Counted from the first letter of the stretch, positions 13,593 to 25,774 are shown. The stretch is 64,000 nucleotides of DNA from Solen grandis (GCA_021229015.1 CM037781.1:40229417-40293416), one strand, 5' to 3'. The notes: generated from the letters alone by a model not told the origin. A program made the numbers and translations.

Positions 13593-14642
13593 TTTATTGT
13601 ATGTGAATAGATTATAAGTTACATGTTCAACTTATTGTATGTGAACAGATTATAAGTTACATGTTCTATTTATTGTATGTGAACAGATTATAAATTACAT
13701 GTTCTATTTATTGTATGTGAACAGATTATAAATTACATGTTCAACTTATTGTATGTGAACAGATTATAAGTTACGTGAACAGATTATAAGTTACATGTTC
13801 TACTTATTGTATGTGAACAGATTATAAGTTACATGTTCTACTAATTGTATGTGAACAGATTATAAGTTACATGTTCTACTTATTGTATGTGAACAGATTA
13901 TAAGTTACATGTTCTACTTATTGTATGTGAACAGATTATAAGTTACATGTTCTACTTATTGTATGTGAACAGATTATAAGTTACATGTTCTACTTATTGT
14001 ATGTGAACAGATTATAAGTTACATGTTCTACTTATTGTATGTGAACAGATTATAAGTTACATGTTCTACTTATTGTATGTGAACAGATTATAAGTTACAT
14101 GTTCTACTTATTGTATGTGAACAGATTATAAGTTACATGTTCTACTTATTGTATGTGAACAGATTATAAGTTACATGTTCTACTTATTGTATGTGAACAG
14201 ATTATAAGTTACATGTTCTACTTATTGTATGTGAACAAATTATAAGTTACATGTTCTACTTATTGTATGTGAACAGATTATAAGTTACATGTTCTACTTA
14301 TTGTATGTGAACAGATTATAAGTTACATGTTCTACTTATTGTATGTGAACAGATTATAAATTACATGTTCTACTTATTGTATGTGAACAGATTATAAATT
14401 ACATGTTCTACTTATTGTATGTGAACAGATTATAAGTTACATGTTCTACTTATTGTATGTGAACAGATTATAAGTTACATGTTCTACTTATTGTATGTGA
14501 ACAGATTATAAGTTACATGTTCTACTTATTGTATGTGAACAGATTATAAGTTACGTGAACAGATTATAAGTTACATTTCTACTATTGTTGTGAACAGATT
14601 ATAAGTTGAACAGATTATAAGTTACATGTTCTACTTATTGTA
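13593..14642. repeat. 38-bp satellite array
   Basis: About 25-27 tandem copies of a 38-bp unit, ttattgtatgtgaacagatt followed by ataagttacatgttctac. Most copies are identical; the edges show substitutions (agtt to aatt, tactt to tattt). Two internal partial units (gttacgtgaacagattataa near 13770-13800 and 14555-14600) show the same shortened junction. Arms gaaca and tgttc form a short dyad in each unit. Confidence 0.98.
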
Positions 14643-14894
14643 GACTTGACAATGTACATCGTACACGTTGAAAAAAAAAACATTCTGCACCTGTATCGAA
14701 CCGTTTATTTCACCTTTTATTTTATCGCGATTATTTTTAAGTACCACACGACTATTATTTCTATATATGCAGTAATGTAAGCAGTGCACGTGGTAATTCA
14801 TTTTTCCATTATGTGTTGATACGATGTACATTGTTCAACTCTAAATATACTACATGTTGTGTTCTGTTCCATATGTTCTATGTACAAGTAGAAA

Positions 14895-15140
14895 TACGAA
14901 ATACACTGCCAATGGGTAAAGTGTCCGACCCATAACCCGGTTGGTAGTGAGTTCGATCCCCGGTCGTGACATACCAAAGTCGATAAAATGGTTCTAGTAA
15001 ATTTCCTAGGTGACTGAAGCCCGACATACAATGGTAGTTCCAGGATTAGGTTTCCCAGTGTCAGCACAATTTGACTGGCTGTAGCATCAGACATGATGTA
15101 GCAGTGAGGCAGCACCATATCTCCAAATGCCCGAAACACC
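14895..15140 (+). mobile_element. tRNA-derived SINE (family B)
   Basis: The tRNA-like head has an A-box-like ccaatgggtaaagtg and a B box gagttcgatccccgg near 14949-14963. The body carries aaagtcgataaaatggt and gtagttccaggattag, shared with the copies at 33600-33755 and 40680-41455. Confidence 0.75.
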
Positions 15141-16694
15141 GTTTAGTCCAATCCTGATGCGAGATTTAGGAAAGACATAAAAGGGGTAAGACGATAACTA
15201 TCGCTTTAAATTGTTAAATTGCATGTTTGTCTTTGATTGTATGTTTGTTTTTGGTTGTATGTTGTTGTTGTTGTTGTTGTTACATGCGACAGCGCGATAA
15301 TTGTGTTGGATGGGCGAGGAGTAAAAACGCCGTGCCAAGCAAAGATAACAATAAATATCTTTTAAAAATGGATGGGGATTATGTTTATGACAGGAAGGGT
15401 TATATGATGACGAATTATCATCTAGAAACAACGTTTCATACTGGAAGTAATATAAGCAGTTGGCGAAGTTAGCAATATTGCAATGAAGCGAAATGTAACC
15501 GTCCTTCAGTCATGACAGACTATAAAATACTTTTTGATTGTGAAGATGAAAAAGGCCCCTACGTTCATCAACGAGTTTTATTTTTTTTTTAAATAAAACA
15601 ACTATAAAATTATCAAAGAAACTGTAATTGGTAAGGACGCGTAACTTTCCCCCTGCGTATAAACATTTCTACCAATGAAAATCGTTCAAATAGCCATTTG
15701 GTATTAGCTTGCGTCATCATCCGTGACACGCCAGAAAAAAAAAGCAAAACATATCACGAACCTTTGATATACAAGTAAGACATATGACATCTGTGAAGTA
15801 AAATAATACTCGCGGTCGCAGATCTGGGGTATCATTTCTCATCCGTGTACATAAATATATCAGCCATGCTGGTATTTGCGAATATGATCATCTTCTGCTA
15901 CATTCCGCCATTGTTAAATACTACGAGTAAGCCTCTATAACCTATTAATTTCACAGAAATAAATAACGTGAATAACCCTATCAATTGACCACTGTGTTGT
16001 CTTGACCTTTGGTCTTGCATGGTTGCATGTCCGAGAAATTTATAAAGCATACACAACAGGAATGTGTATGAAAGTACAATTTTTTTTTTTTGCAAACGTA
16101 CCTTTCTTCACGTGGACAAGATGAATGCAGAGTATTAAATGAATGTTTGCAAATATATAGACTGAGATCACCTTCATAATGAACTAATCTCATTATCAAA
16201 TAGTGTATTCTACTGGTCATGTCCAAACTGCGTACTGAAATAACGGAACTCTTGAGTGACGTGAAACTACCTTGAACTTTGACCTACTTAGTCAAAATCT
16301 GGGAGCATAAAATGGTCATAACATTAACATCCACACCAAGTTTGATAAGTGTATATCCAACATTCTATCTCTCTATTGTCCAAAGTCACCGTGACCCTGA
16401 CATACAACTTCAAACTCAATGCACGTGACCAACGCACGTGCCATGCCTTACTATCCTCAATTTAGAATGCATGTTGACAATGACAAACCGGGACCTTGTG
16501 CAAAGCGCCATGCACCCGCTTTGTGTGTGTGTGGGGGGGGGGGAGGGGGCACAGCGATTCTTGACACACATATATAGTAGTCGAAGCCATTCCAATAATT
16601 TATATATATGCTTCCATAAAAATATGCCTTCCACAGCACTTTATGTCATTCAGTCAAAACAAACCATATCAAACGAGGTTTGACGTATGCTAGT

Positions 16695-16815
16695 GTCTCT
16701 TGATCCTTCCTCGGTTGGACCAGTACTTTGCGCCTGGGAAGGTCATGAAAAAATCTTGCCCAAAGTGGGCATTGAACTCGCAACTTTCGGATAAAGGAAA
16801 ACTGTCGCAGGATCA
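16695..16815 (-). repeat. Degraded tRNA-like SINE relic
   Basis: The minus strand contains ttgcgagttcaatgcccact, a B-box-like string, followed by gcaagattttttcatgacct. The A box is not convincing. Confidence 0.35.
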
Positions 16816-18982
16816 CAGTTGTTTCACAGCCAAAGCGCAGAAAAAAATCAACATTTCGCTCATAGACAAAAATAATTCCAGTTCCTAACCAGCGACTTTA
16901 GAAGACTGAAAGAACAGACGTGGGGAAAATAACGTTAGGCACCTAAAGTCATTAAAATGTCATTTATGTGGACAAACGTTATTTGAACAAACTCACGTGC
17001 ATGCAAAAAGTGCAGCCCCGTATGCGTGCGCAATAAGCGGACAAAATTGGCGTGAGATTGATTCATATCTAAATTGAGAAAACTAATTGGCTATACATTA
17101 AATTATAATAAATAACTTATGCTTGGGTCAATGATTTACATCCGTGTGCATTCGGATAGTTTCGTATTCCCCCGCCCACGAAAATACCCGATAATTGGTT
17201 AAAACATACTGTATTCATGTAATTACATTACAATGAAATATAACCAAATACAAATTTACTGGTTATTTAATATCTATGGATTTAAATATTTTTTATGAAA
17301 AAAAAAATCTATTTACAATCAAATAACAACATTTTAACAAAAGCGTCTCTTAGAATATAACTCATAAACTGTCGCCCAAAGACGAGTGGATCCGATTTCT
17401 CTGTAATACCCTTTTCGAACAAATTATCGTTTAATCGAATGCTATTTTTACACCCTGATTTTGAGTTTAAATTACATCGTATTCAGTTATGACAGACATC
17501 TGACAACATTGTTGCATGCATTAAAAACACTCCGTTCAGATACAAGTCGTAATAACTGTCCAATAAATAATATTCTGGCAGGAAATTTGTAAAGTTGACG
17601 ACACGACGATATTGTACGGTTGGTATTATTTTGGGCACATTATACGTATCATCTCAATAACCCAGTGGCTTGTGTCTACTGCACTAGCAATCGTAACAAT
17701 AGTGCATGCTTTTAATTGTTCAGATGCGCATGTTACAAGTCATAATTTTGGCTTATTATCCACTCTTCGTCTTTTTTTTAATATCATCGTCACCAGCATG
17801 GTTATTATGAAGAATGATAAATATTGTATAGGAGAAGACATGAATGTGTCATTTATAAGGCGGTATAAAGGATTTGGGAGAAAGAAATTGTGAGAAAAGA
17901 GTTACACGGATAAAATGAATACAAGTTTTTATTAATACATGTATTATTATCATCGTCATGTTGTTGCTGTTGTTTTTGTTTGGTGTGGTAGTGAAAGAAT
18001 GAATCATAAATTAACATATGGTTTTAAACAAATATATAAAACGTTTATAGGCAACAAATGCAAAATGATATATTTCAAAAAAAAAAAAAAAAGCCATGTA
18101 CACAGTTACACCATGGCGTTCCTGTCAGGCTTGTCTTCTTGATTTGAAAAGCGTGATTCACACACATTGATCTACATTGATAACAGTGTTTGGAGAATTA
18201 TTCAACAAAAAAGATATGAGACAAACCGTAGGCCAATGACAAAAAAAAACCACACACATATACGAGTTTGCGTTTTTATCTTAACTCAATAACATCTCAA
18301 GTGTGTGTGGGGGAGTGGGGGTGGGGAGGCGAAATAAGTCTGAAAAAAATCTTAATTACGTTTTTTTTTTTTTTTTTTTAAGATTTTTAAAAAAAAAAAA
18401 TTATCAAGCCGCCATTTTTTATTTTAAAAGTACAGTTAATCGAATAATTGTACGTTTTATCTTCTTATCAAAACAGCGTCAATTGCTGTTTGAATGACAT
18501 ATCAAATATACAAATTGCAAGACAATACCAGTTTTAAATATACCAAAGAAAGTACACAAATTGGGGGAAAACGCAAATAAAAAAATAATTATACATTGTT
18601 TGAAGAAAAGTACACTTCCACAGTATCTGTATGGGGTGAAAACCTCTTGTCTCCAAAATGGTGTTTGCCTTTCCGCTTTCGGCCCGAGATTTCTATCACC
18701 CGGCTATTGACTTTGCGGCGATGTTCGGGTACGAACAGACTCGGGGCGAGAGGGCTCATGTAACAGATCAAATACAATGCGGGTATGAAAGTCTGCGGAC
18801 GCCGCTTTGTAGTTAATTGAGTTTATTAAATAAATATTTAGAAACGAAAAAAATGATTACCTAACTTTTGTTTTCTTTAATCGACCTATCGATATTGTTG
18901 AGTTATTCAGATTTCATGATTTTGATCAAAGTTAGATGCAGGAGAACACCTGTTTGAGAAGTGATGATACTACTACTACACT

Positions 18983-18984
<2 letters not shown>

Positions 18985-19027
<43 letters not shown>

Positions 19028-19038
19028 GTTGTTGTTGT
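18985..19038. repeat. (GT)n(GTT)n microsatellite
   Basis: About 21 GT units followed by four GTT units. Confidence 0.97.
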
Positions 19039-19161
19039 TGACACAGAACAAACACTTCATGTCCCGTTATACCAAGACAGATAAAGGTTGATAAACAGAT
19101 AAAGGTTGATAAACAGAAAAAGAAACATGTAAACCTTACTAATGGTCGTGTATATAATTTT

Positions 19162-19167
<6 letters not shown>

Positions 19168-19193
<26 letters not shown>

Positions 19194-19242
19194 ACCCCAC
19201 CCCCACCCCGCGCGCGCTCTCTCTCTCTGTCTCTCTCTCTCT
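19168..19242. repeat. Interrupted (CT)n microsatellite
   Basis: Two CT runs separated by accccacccccaccccg and cgcgcg. Confidence 0.95.
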
Positions 19243-21355
19243 TGATTGATTGAATTTCATTTGGAGAGTAAATGTTCATTATTCAAACAATGTAAGAATG
19301 AAGAATGTTATAAAGACATTTCTGTATAAGAGCAAGAATCGTAAAAGTTGTCCTACTTCTATACTTTGATTATGAAAACATTCTTAAGAAATTACGCGGC
19401 CTTATTCTGTAAACATGCTTTAAATTGAGATATGAATGGTAATACTTTTATATACAGATTTATTATCATTGTTGATTTTTACACTCTGCATTGCTATGTC
19501 AATGTGCCCTGCCTATGTCTTTTTTATGTTTTATGAAACGATGTTCTATATATTTTTAATTCGTAAATTTTTATTTTCAGAAAAATATTTTCGTTGATTT
19601 TGTCGAGGTTTAATTCGCGAATATCATTTCCGTGGGAAGATGTCATCAACTTTTTTGGAAGTATTGACAAATGAACCACTGAAAAAAAAAATTAATTAAT
19701 TTTAACTTCATGGAAGTTTTAATTCATGAATAAATATACTCCACAAAATTAAATCATTACGTAACCTCATATTTTCTAGAGTGTGAATTCAAGAATACGG
19801 TAAATGTACCAAAATATTGTTTTAATTAGAAATTTAACGAAAATAAATGTTATAAAAAATGATTTTACTGTAACTGTAATGACAAGAAATGCAAGGTATA
19901 ACATCAAAAAATATATCTCGAATACACGATTTTGATTGATATTTGGCACGTGTTTTTTAGCTTTATATTGAGGTGTATGGATGGTGAGTAAAAGTTCGGG
20001 TTATTCCCCTAAAATATAAATCGACTTAAGGTAATCCATCCGTCATTGTTTTATAATCATGGTCCTTCAACTGCTAAGAAAGACTTCAGTGCAGATGCAA
20101 GCATCTAATGACTTGGAGTTATAGGCTTATTTGCTCAAAGTCTATAAAGGCTTGCATTTACTATAAAATTCCCATGAATTCACTTGATAGACTATGATCA
20201 CAATTTAATGATGGGTGGATAACCTTACCTCTCGTGTGTCCTTCTGCTTGCTTTGGTTAAGACTTTAGATAAATTATCAGTGCTGGGCAACAGATGAAAG
20301 AGCGTCATTATACTACTGTAATGTTTCAATTGTTTGCAACATCTTAGTCGAATAGAATCTATAAAGAAATTTTCTAAGGCTACAAAAGAGGCATCGTGGT
20401 TCTCCTAATTTCATCAAGACACCCGCGAATGCTAAGCATGCTGCAACAAAAACGCTATGCTTCATCCACCAGAATCAAAGAAGACTTTGGCAGTACTTGA
20501 CATTATCCTGAATAAGAGCGTCTAATGGCAGAGATAGATGGAAAGTTTTGGGAGATTTCTGTCTCCTGTCGTATGATGGAGCCTGCATGTCCAGTAATTG
20601 ATGAAATCGACACGGGACCAGAGGGTACCGATGGATGCTAATTTGCACGTGATTACGGAATCATGTGACCGGTGACAAATGGTTCGGTGATAGATATTTC
20701 ACGAGGGTGGTGGTATGTTTTGATTCTCCACAAGGACTCAAAACTTGTGATTTTGAGACAGAAATCCTGGTAGAGAAGGGTCCGAAAATAACTGTCAAGT
20801 GGTAGCCATTTAAACAGATTTAATCGGAGAAAGATCGGCTACTAGCAGGTGGCGAATGGTTGACGAAAGTCTGCGTCTATATAGACGAGCTGAGGGCGGG
20901 TGGGGTCCGGGTTTGACTGTAAACTGATGGGTGTTCATCCTCTCCACGGTTCGAAATAACCTCTCTGGAATCGTTCGATGAAGATGAAACCTAGTACTTT
21001 GCAACATGTGCGACCTGAGAATGCTCTCTCTGTCTGATATTAACTGTTTTGAATATAAGATGAGGAATTAACATTGACATATCTCATGGTTACATACATA
21101 ATCTGTGTTATGATGTATTGAGCTGTAACATGTGGCTTTGAAAACATTGAAATTATTATAAATGAAAAAGGATATAGAATTTGTGGGCCGATCCCATTTC
21201 ATATTTTGAAAGAAAATTTGTTGAAACAAAGCTTTAGTATATTTAGTTCAGATTGAGGGAATTTATCTGGAAGGAAACTTATTGTTTTATTTAGATAAAT
21301 ACATTTACATGAAATAAATGCAAGAAGTTTCGTCAAAATTCATTTAAAATCATAA

Positions 21356-21431
21356 CGAGGGGTGACAACGAAACTAGACTAAGTGCTTATATTTATAAAA
21401 GCACAAAGCCTAGTTTCGCTCTCACGCCTCG
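21356..21431. repeat. Long imperfect hairpin
   Basis: Arms of about 33 bases (left contains acgaaactagactaagtgct, right contains agcacaaagcctagtttcgc) around a 10-base AT loop, with about six mismatches. It lies about 500 bases upstream of the ACOT13-like start. It may be a small palindromic MITE or a structured element. Confidence 0.75.
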
Positions 21432-21937
21432 AATTAAGTATTAAGTTATGTAAGGAGCGTTGCCTTACGACCTAAAAGGGGTTCTTTTTAACCTGTTTAA
21501 GCGGCCGCCTGTACTGAGTAGCTAAATATGTTGTAAGCGAACAACACTTTTAGGTTAAAAAGGTATTACAGTAATTGATTTGTATCCATTTTACAGTTCA
21601 GAGAGCTAATGAATAGAAGGGAAGTAACTCTAATACTTCATCTTATTAAGTTAAACCTTTGTAATACCCCCTAGAACAAGAAAACTCCGATGTATTGCTT
21701 TCATTGCATTACTGACATTTTATGTCAAATATTATAATATGTTAAAAGAGCTGTGCAGTATCTAAATTTTATTTTACGGGATACAATATAATTATTTTCA
21801 ATTTTCTCCTGTATGTTTCTGTTTTAAATGGCACTAGATAGGGCCTACAAGAGCTTTGAAGATATAGAAAAGCATACTTAACGCAACCTCAGTTACTCCC
21901 CTTGTTGATTGTTTTGTGTCCTCAGTCATTAAGTACT

Positions 21938-22027
21938 ATGTCGACAAGAAATGGACTGCAATTGCTCAAAACTATTATTGAACGTAGTACAAAAGGGCAG
22001 GTTGGATTTGAAAATGTTTTAAGCAAG
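21938..22027 (+). CDS. ACOT13: ACOT13-like coding exon 1
   Basis: Encodes residues 1-30, from MSTRNGLQLLKTI to FENVLSK, and ends in AAG before the donor gtatgt (phase 0). FENVLSK matches the FERVLGK of human ACOT13. A pyrimidine-rich tract ending in cag at 21925 lies 12 bases before the ATG, which suggests that the 5' UTR is split by an intron. Confidence 0.85.
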
Positions 22028-25000
22028 GTATGTAAAAAAAAAAAAATGATTTCATATTTACTGTGATTTTCATTCAAATAAAACATGTAACCTTGTGCAC
22101 TGAGGTTGATATCTCTATGTACATGTATACAGTAACTGTTGCAAAGAGACCCTGCATAGTCTCAGTGTGTAAGTGTGCAATAAAGTTTTCCTGACATTGA
22201 TTATTTTTTTTAATTTATTTGCATTCTTCTGATAACAACGATTTCATTCTGTAATTTTATTGATCTTAATCTTTATTTCATACGTTGTAGACCACAGTAC
22301 TGGGGGTTTTAACAACGAACTAGAGAGTTCATCTCTATTGTTTTGCTTTGGCTCTTCTTGTTGTTGTAGCTATTTATTCGTTCTTTTTATGACCCCACTT
22401 GAAAAGTTGGCGGCATATAACATTGCTGCTGTCCTTACGTACGTCCAAAACTTGTCTGATCATTAACTGAAGAACGCAGGGCCTGGGTTTGTGAAACCTA
22501 GTAGGGATATTGGCCATGACCAGTAGATGAACCCTATTGATTTTGAGGTCACTAGGTCAAAGGTCAAGGTCACTGTAACCTTTAGTATGAAATCCTTGTA
22601 AGACTGGACGAAGGTTCTTGACATGCTATCATTCAACAAAAAAGCGGTTGTGGGGCATCTGTTTGTTATGGACACATTTCTATTTTTTCATTTTTATATT
22701 TTTTATTTATATTTTGCAAATTATTTTCTTATTTTAAGGTGAAGGTCATTTCTGGTGGGGGCGGGGCTATCCAATGTGAGATGAGGGTAGAGGAGGATCA
22801 TCAGAATAGGGGTGGGACTCTACATGGGGGTATGACCTCAACACTTGTGGATGCCACCTCCACATGGGCCCTACTATCTAGTGAGGAACCGGAAGCTGGG
22901 GTCAGTGTGGACCTTAGTGTTGCGTTAGTATCTGTTGTCTGCCTTACTTGTTAATTCTTCTGTCTGTCTTTTCCTTCTGTCTATCCATCTGTGTGAATGT
23001 CCGTCTGTCCGTATGCATGGTTTGTATGTATGTCTATCATGTCCTTTTTTATATCTGCAACCCTCCTGTTCTTTGACTAAATATTACGTCAGCCTATTTA
23101 TCTGTATACCTATCATGTTCTTTAATCTGTCTGCCTGCCTGTTTATCATATCCAACTGTCATGTTCTTTCATTTTTGTCGTCTTCTGTCTTTCTGTCCAT
23201 GATATCAAATCCATGTTCTTGGTCCCTATTCCTATCAGCCTGTCATATCAACATTGCCTTTCTATCTTCCAGTCATGTTATTAATCCCCCGCCGCGAAGC
23301 GGGAGGGGGGGTTATAGGAATGCCCTTCGTCCGTCCGTCCATCAGTGTGTCCGAAACATTTTCTTGTCCGCTCCATATCTCATGAACGCTTGGACACATT
23401 TTCTTCAAACTCGGCTAAAGTGTTAACATCATTGAGCTGATGTGCAGAAGGCATGTGGCGGTCACGCTGGCTCAAGGTCAAGGTCATACTTGAAGGTCAA
23501 ATGTTATTTTCATGTCCGCTCCATATCTCATGAATGCTTGGACACATTTTCTTCAAACTCGGCTAAAGTGTTAACCTCATTGAGCTGATGTGCAGAAGGC
23601 ATGAGGCGGTCACGCTGGCTCAAGGTCAAGGTTATACTTGAAGGTCAAATGTTATTTTCGTGTCCGCTCCATATCTCATGAACGCTTGGACACATTTTCT
23701 TCAAACTCGGCTAAAATGTTAACCTTATTGAGCTGATGTGCAGAAGGCATGAGGGGGTCACGCTGGCTCAAGGTCAAGGTCATACTTGAAGGTCAAATGT
23801 TATTTTCGTGTCCGCTCCATATCTCATGAAGGCTTGGACACATTTTCTTCAAACTTGGCTAAAATGTTAACCTCATTGAGCTGATGTGCAGAAGGCATGA
23901 GGCGGTCATGCTGGCTCAAGGTCAAGGTCATACTCGAAGGTCAAATGTTATTTTCATGCTCATTCAGGAGTGTTCCCCTTGCCTTACACAGACCACTTCT
24001 TGACCTGGATTGCACTTCCACAGTGATTTATTGTACTCGGTAAATAATAGTATGTCATGTTCACAATCATACAAATTATGTCATGATATATAAAGTTTTT
24101 AATTGAGTTACACATGTATTTTGTGGTTACCTAACACATCCTATACTTCATTGATGTTGACTTTTTGTACTGTTTCCCATGTAAAACTTGTCAGTAAACT
24201 TTTAATATATGTGCCTCCGAATTCTGAGATTCATACATAACTCTGGAAAGTTAAATTGTCTTAAACTGATCTTCTATGTCTGCTACAACCATGCCAGGTT
24301 AAGGTGAACATAATCCTATGACCAAACAAATTCTAATATTTGGCCAGCGGCGGGGGATATAGCTGTCCTTTGGACTGCCTTGTGTCCCTTATTTTCTAAG
24401 TGACTGCCAATCCATCTCTGTGTTTCTAAACATATTTGCAATCCTGTCCCAAACAAACAGCCAAGAATGAGATAAAATGACTGCCCTACCAAGATTTCTA
24501 CAAATTGAGTTTTTTATTAATTATTGATTACCAAATATAGCCATGAGCTTTATTAATCCCAAACAGATTATATCATATCCGCATTTCACATAATTATTGA
24601 AGTGAGGGTTACTAGTATATAGGATATAACTTGTCCAGACCTTCACTCTCACATTTGGAATGATGATAAATCATAAGACCATTCAGTAGACAAGTGCAGA
24701 TAACTGTGTCAATGATTTTGTAAGAATTTTAGCCCCTAATAATCACCTTCAGTGGCAGTTCTAAGCATTATACATTTTATCTCTATTCAGAAGCCTCCTG
24801 GGCTGCGTGGCAACTTTGTCCTGCTCCCTTGACAAGCCTCTTAAGACATGTTTGGCTTTTTACCAGTTGTTGTTGTATTGCAGTTTTCTGTCGCTGCGAT
24901 AGTATTTCAATCATATCAATGTCCAGCTAATTACAGGTGGAGGAAGACCCCGAGTACACAGAGGTACCTGGGTAGAACCACCGACATACCGCAAGCCAGC

Positions 25001-25292
25001 TGGAAGGCTTCCTCACTTGAAAAATCCGAAGTCCTTACGGGTTTCGAACCCACAGCGGTGAGGGGCTGAGAGATTTGTAGTCCACGACTGTAACTGCTTC
25101 GCCACAGCATTTGTAAATGTCTCTCTTTTTTTCAGGTTCATGAAAGGTGTGAAGGTTGGGCAAGACATCATCATTGATGCCAAAACATTGAAACGGGGAA
25201 AACGACTGGCTTTCCTCACAGTAGATATAATCAATAAGACAGACGGATCTTTAATTGCCCAAGGAAAACATACAAAATATATTGGGTCATGA
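21938..25292 (+). CDS. ACOT13: Acyl-CoA thioesterase 13-like (THEM2), 3 coding exons
   Basis: Joining 21938-22027, 22739-22923 and 25136-25292 gives 432 nt, a 143-residue protein plus stop; the human family member is about 140 residues. Known for the family: a single hotdog-fold domain that hydrolyses medium- and long-chain fatty acyl-CoA to free acid and CoA, acts as a tetramer, is mitochondria-associated and partners phosphatidylcholine transfer protein. Seen here: the hotdog signature GTLHGGMTSTLVD with Asn53, His59-Gly60-Gly61, Asp68 and Ser86, which keep the spacing of the catalytic Asn/Asp/Ser set of human ACOT13 with an offset of three; VSVDLSV then continues across intron 2 into FMKGVKVGQD. 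The C-terminus LIAQGKHTKYIGS matches the family ending. Introns are phase 0 and phase 2 with GT-AG ends. The start is the first ATG after a good acceptor at 21925, so an upstream non-coding exon is likely. No frame damage is seen. Family assignment is confident; orthology needs a tree. Confidence 0.93.
22028..22738 (+). other. ACOT13-like intron 1 with AGGTCA-rich repeat fragment
   Basis: The intron runs from gtatgt to ttttaag (711 bp). Its second half (about 22455-22680) is a fragment of a dispersed repeat also seen near 44.1-44.8 kb. It contains four AGGTCA half-sites at 22546, 22554, 22561 and 22567, spaced as direct repeats with spacers of 2, 1 and 0 bases. Confidence 0.7.
22739..22923 (+). 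CDS. ACOT13: ACOT13-like coding exon 2 (catalytic exon)
   Basis: Encodes residues 31-91 plus two bases of the codon for Ala92. It holds the whole hotdog helix signature with His59, Gly60-61 and Asp68. The acceptor is ttttaag at 22738. I placed the donor at gttagt (22924) because only this choice joins VSVDLSV-A to FMKG in exon 3 in the family register; reading on past it gives a tail that is not homologous. Confidence 0.9.
23280..24365. repeat. Composite repeat with four 148-bp tandem units (ACOT13-like intron 2)
   Basis: The left end reads taatcccccgccgcgaagcg and the right end has ggcggggg near 24350, so the ends are inverted CCCCCGCC-type sequences. Inside, a unit starting gtccgctccatatctcatga recurs at 23366, 23514, 23662 and 23810, exactly 148 bp apart, until about 23955. 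Each unit ends with ctcaaggtcaaggtcatac and tgaaggtca, giving three AGGTCA half-sites. Unit-to-unit divergence is a few bases. The 163-residue open frame across its left part is read from repeat sequence and is not called as a gene. Confidence 0.85.
24870..25110 (-). mobile_element. tRNA-derived SINE (family A) in ACOT13-like intron 2
   Basis: On the minus strand it begins with a tRNA-like head: an A-box-like stretch, then a B box at 25039-25051 (plus strand gggtttcgaaccc). A body follows containing acctgtaattagctgga and a tail with tttcaatcatat on the plus strand. Two further full copies lie at 40741-41260, which define the family. The head faces and almost touches exon 3. Confidence 0.85.
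25136..25292 (+). CDS. ACOT13: ACOT13-like coding exon 3 and stop
   Basis: The acceptor is tttttttcag at 25135. The first base completes Ala92, then FMKGVKVGQDIIIDAKTLKR and onward to HTKYIGS and TGA at 25290-25292. It covers the last beta strands of the hotdog fold. The exon sits only about 26 bases downstream of the tRNA-like end of a SINE inserted in the intron. Confidence 0.92.
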
Positions 25293-25774
25293 TACAAAAT
25301 CTCAAGTTTTAGTGAGATTACCAATTTGCCATTGAACTACATGTATGTGCTAGATTAATGAGTGCTTTGCGTGATGCTAACTAGCGATATAATCCGGTTA
25401 CAAAGACTGTAATGGATTAACAGGAGCCAAAACCAAGTTGTTAATCTATTGAATCAATATATCCTAGAAATGTCCTAGATAACAGACACTTTGCCGATTC
25501 CAAGGCGTTAATTGCATACATCTGAATACTCAGCGAATTTCCATGTTTTATTACATACCAGGTATAGATATACATGTATATTTAAAATGCTTTGGAAAAC
25601 AGTTGGATCTAAAGGTAGCCATAGGCTGCAACACATATTGAAGTTAAATGATACAAATGGGGAAAAAAAGAGGAAATATAAGAAACCAGCATGATGTCAC
25701 CAAGCACAGAACAGGGTACTGATTGTCCTATAGGGGACTGTACAGCATATTTCAATTATAAACATGTATTTATT
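25293..25774. other. 3' flank of the ACOT13-like gene
   Basis: Presumed 3' UTR and downstream sequence. No canonical AATAAA was found in the first few hundred bases. Confidence 0.4.

Larger units (their letters stand above)
15145..21350. other. Non-coding with microsatellites
   Basis: Contains a short (GTT)n at 15258, G runs near 16530 and 18303, a T/A run pair at 18360-18402 and the microsatellites listed. 20390-21010 is less AT-rich, and the minus strand has ctatatagacgcagactttc near 20880, TATA-like, with no gene found below it. Confidence 0.45.

Noticed and set aside
13593..14642. CRISPR-like array of regular repeats
   Set aside because: Units are contiguous with no unique spacers, and the DNA is eukaryotic; it is a satellite.
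15227..15472. 81-codon frame with a Cys-rich start as a secreted peptide
   Set aside because: The Cys run comes from (TGT)n; the remainder has no recognisable feature and no splice support.
22935..23426. 163-codon frame rich in Ser/Cys/Leu as a gene
   Set aside because: It starts in the thioesterase intron within a pyrimidine-rich stretch (ctgtctgtc, atccatctgt) and runs into the 148-bp repeat; an artefact of sequence composition.
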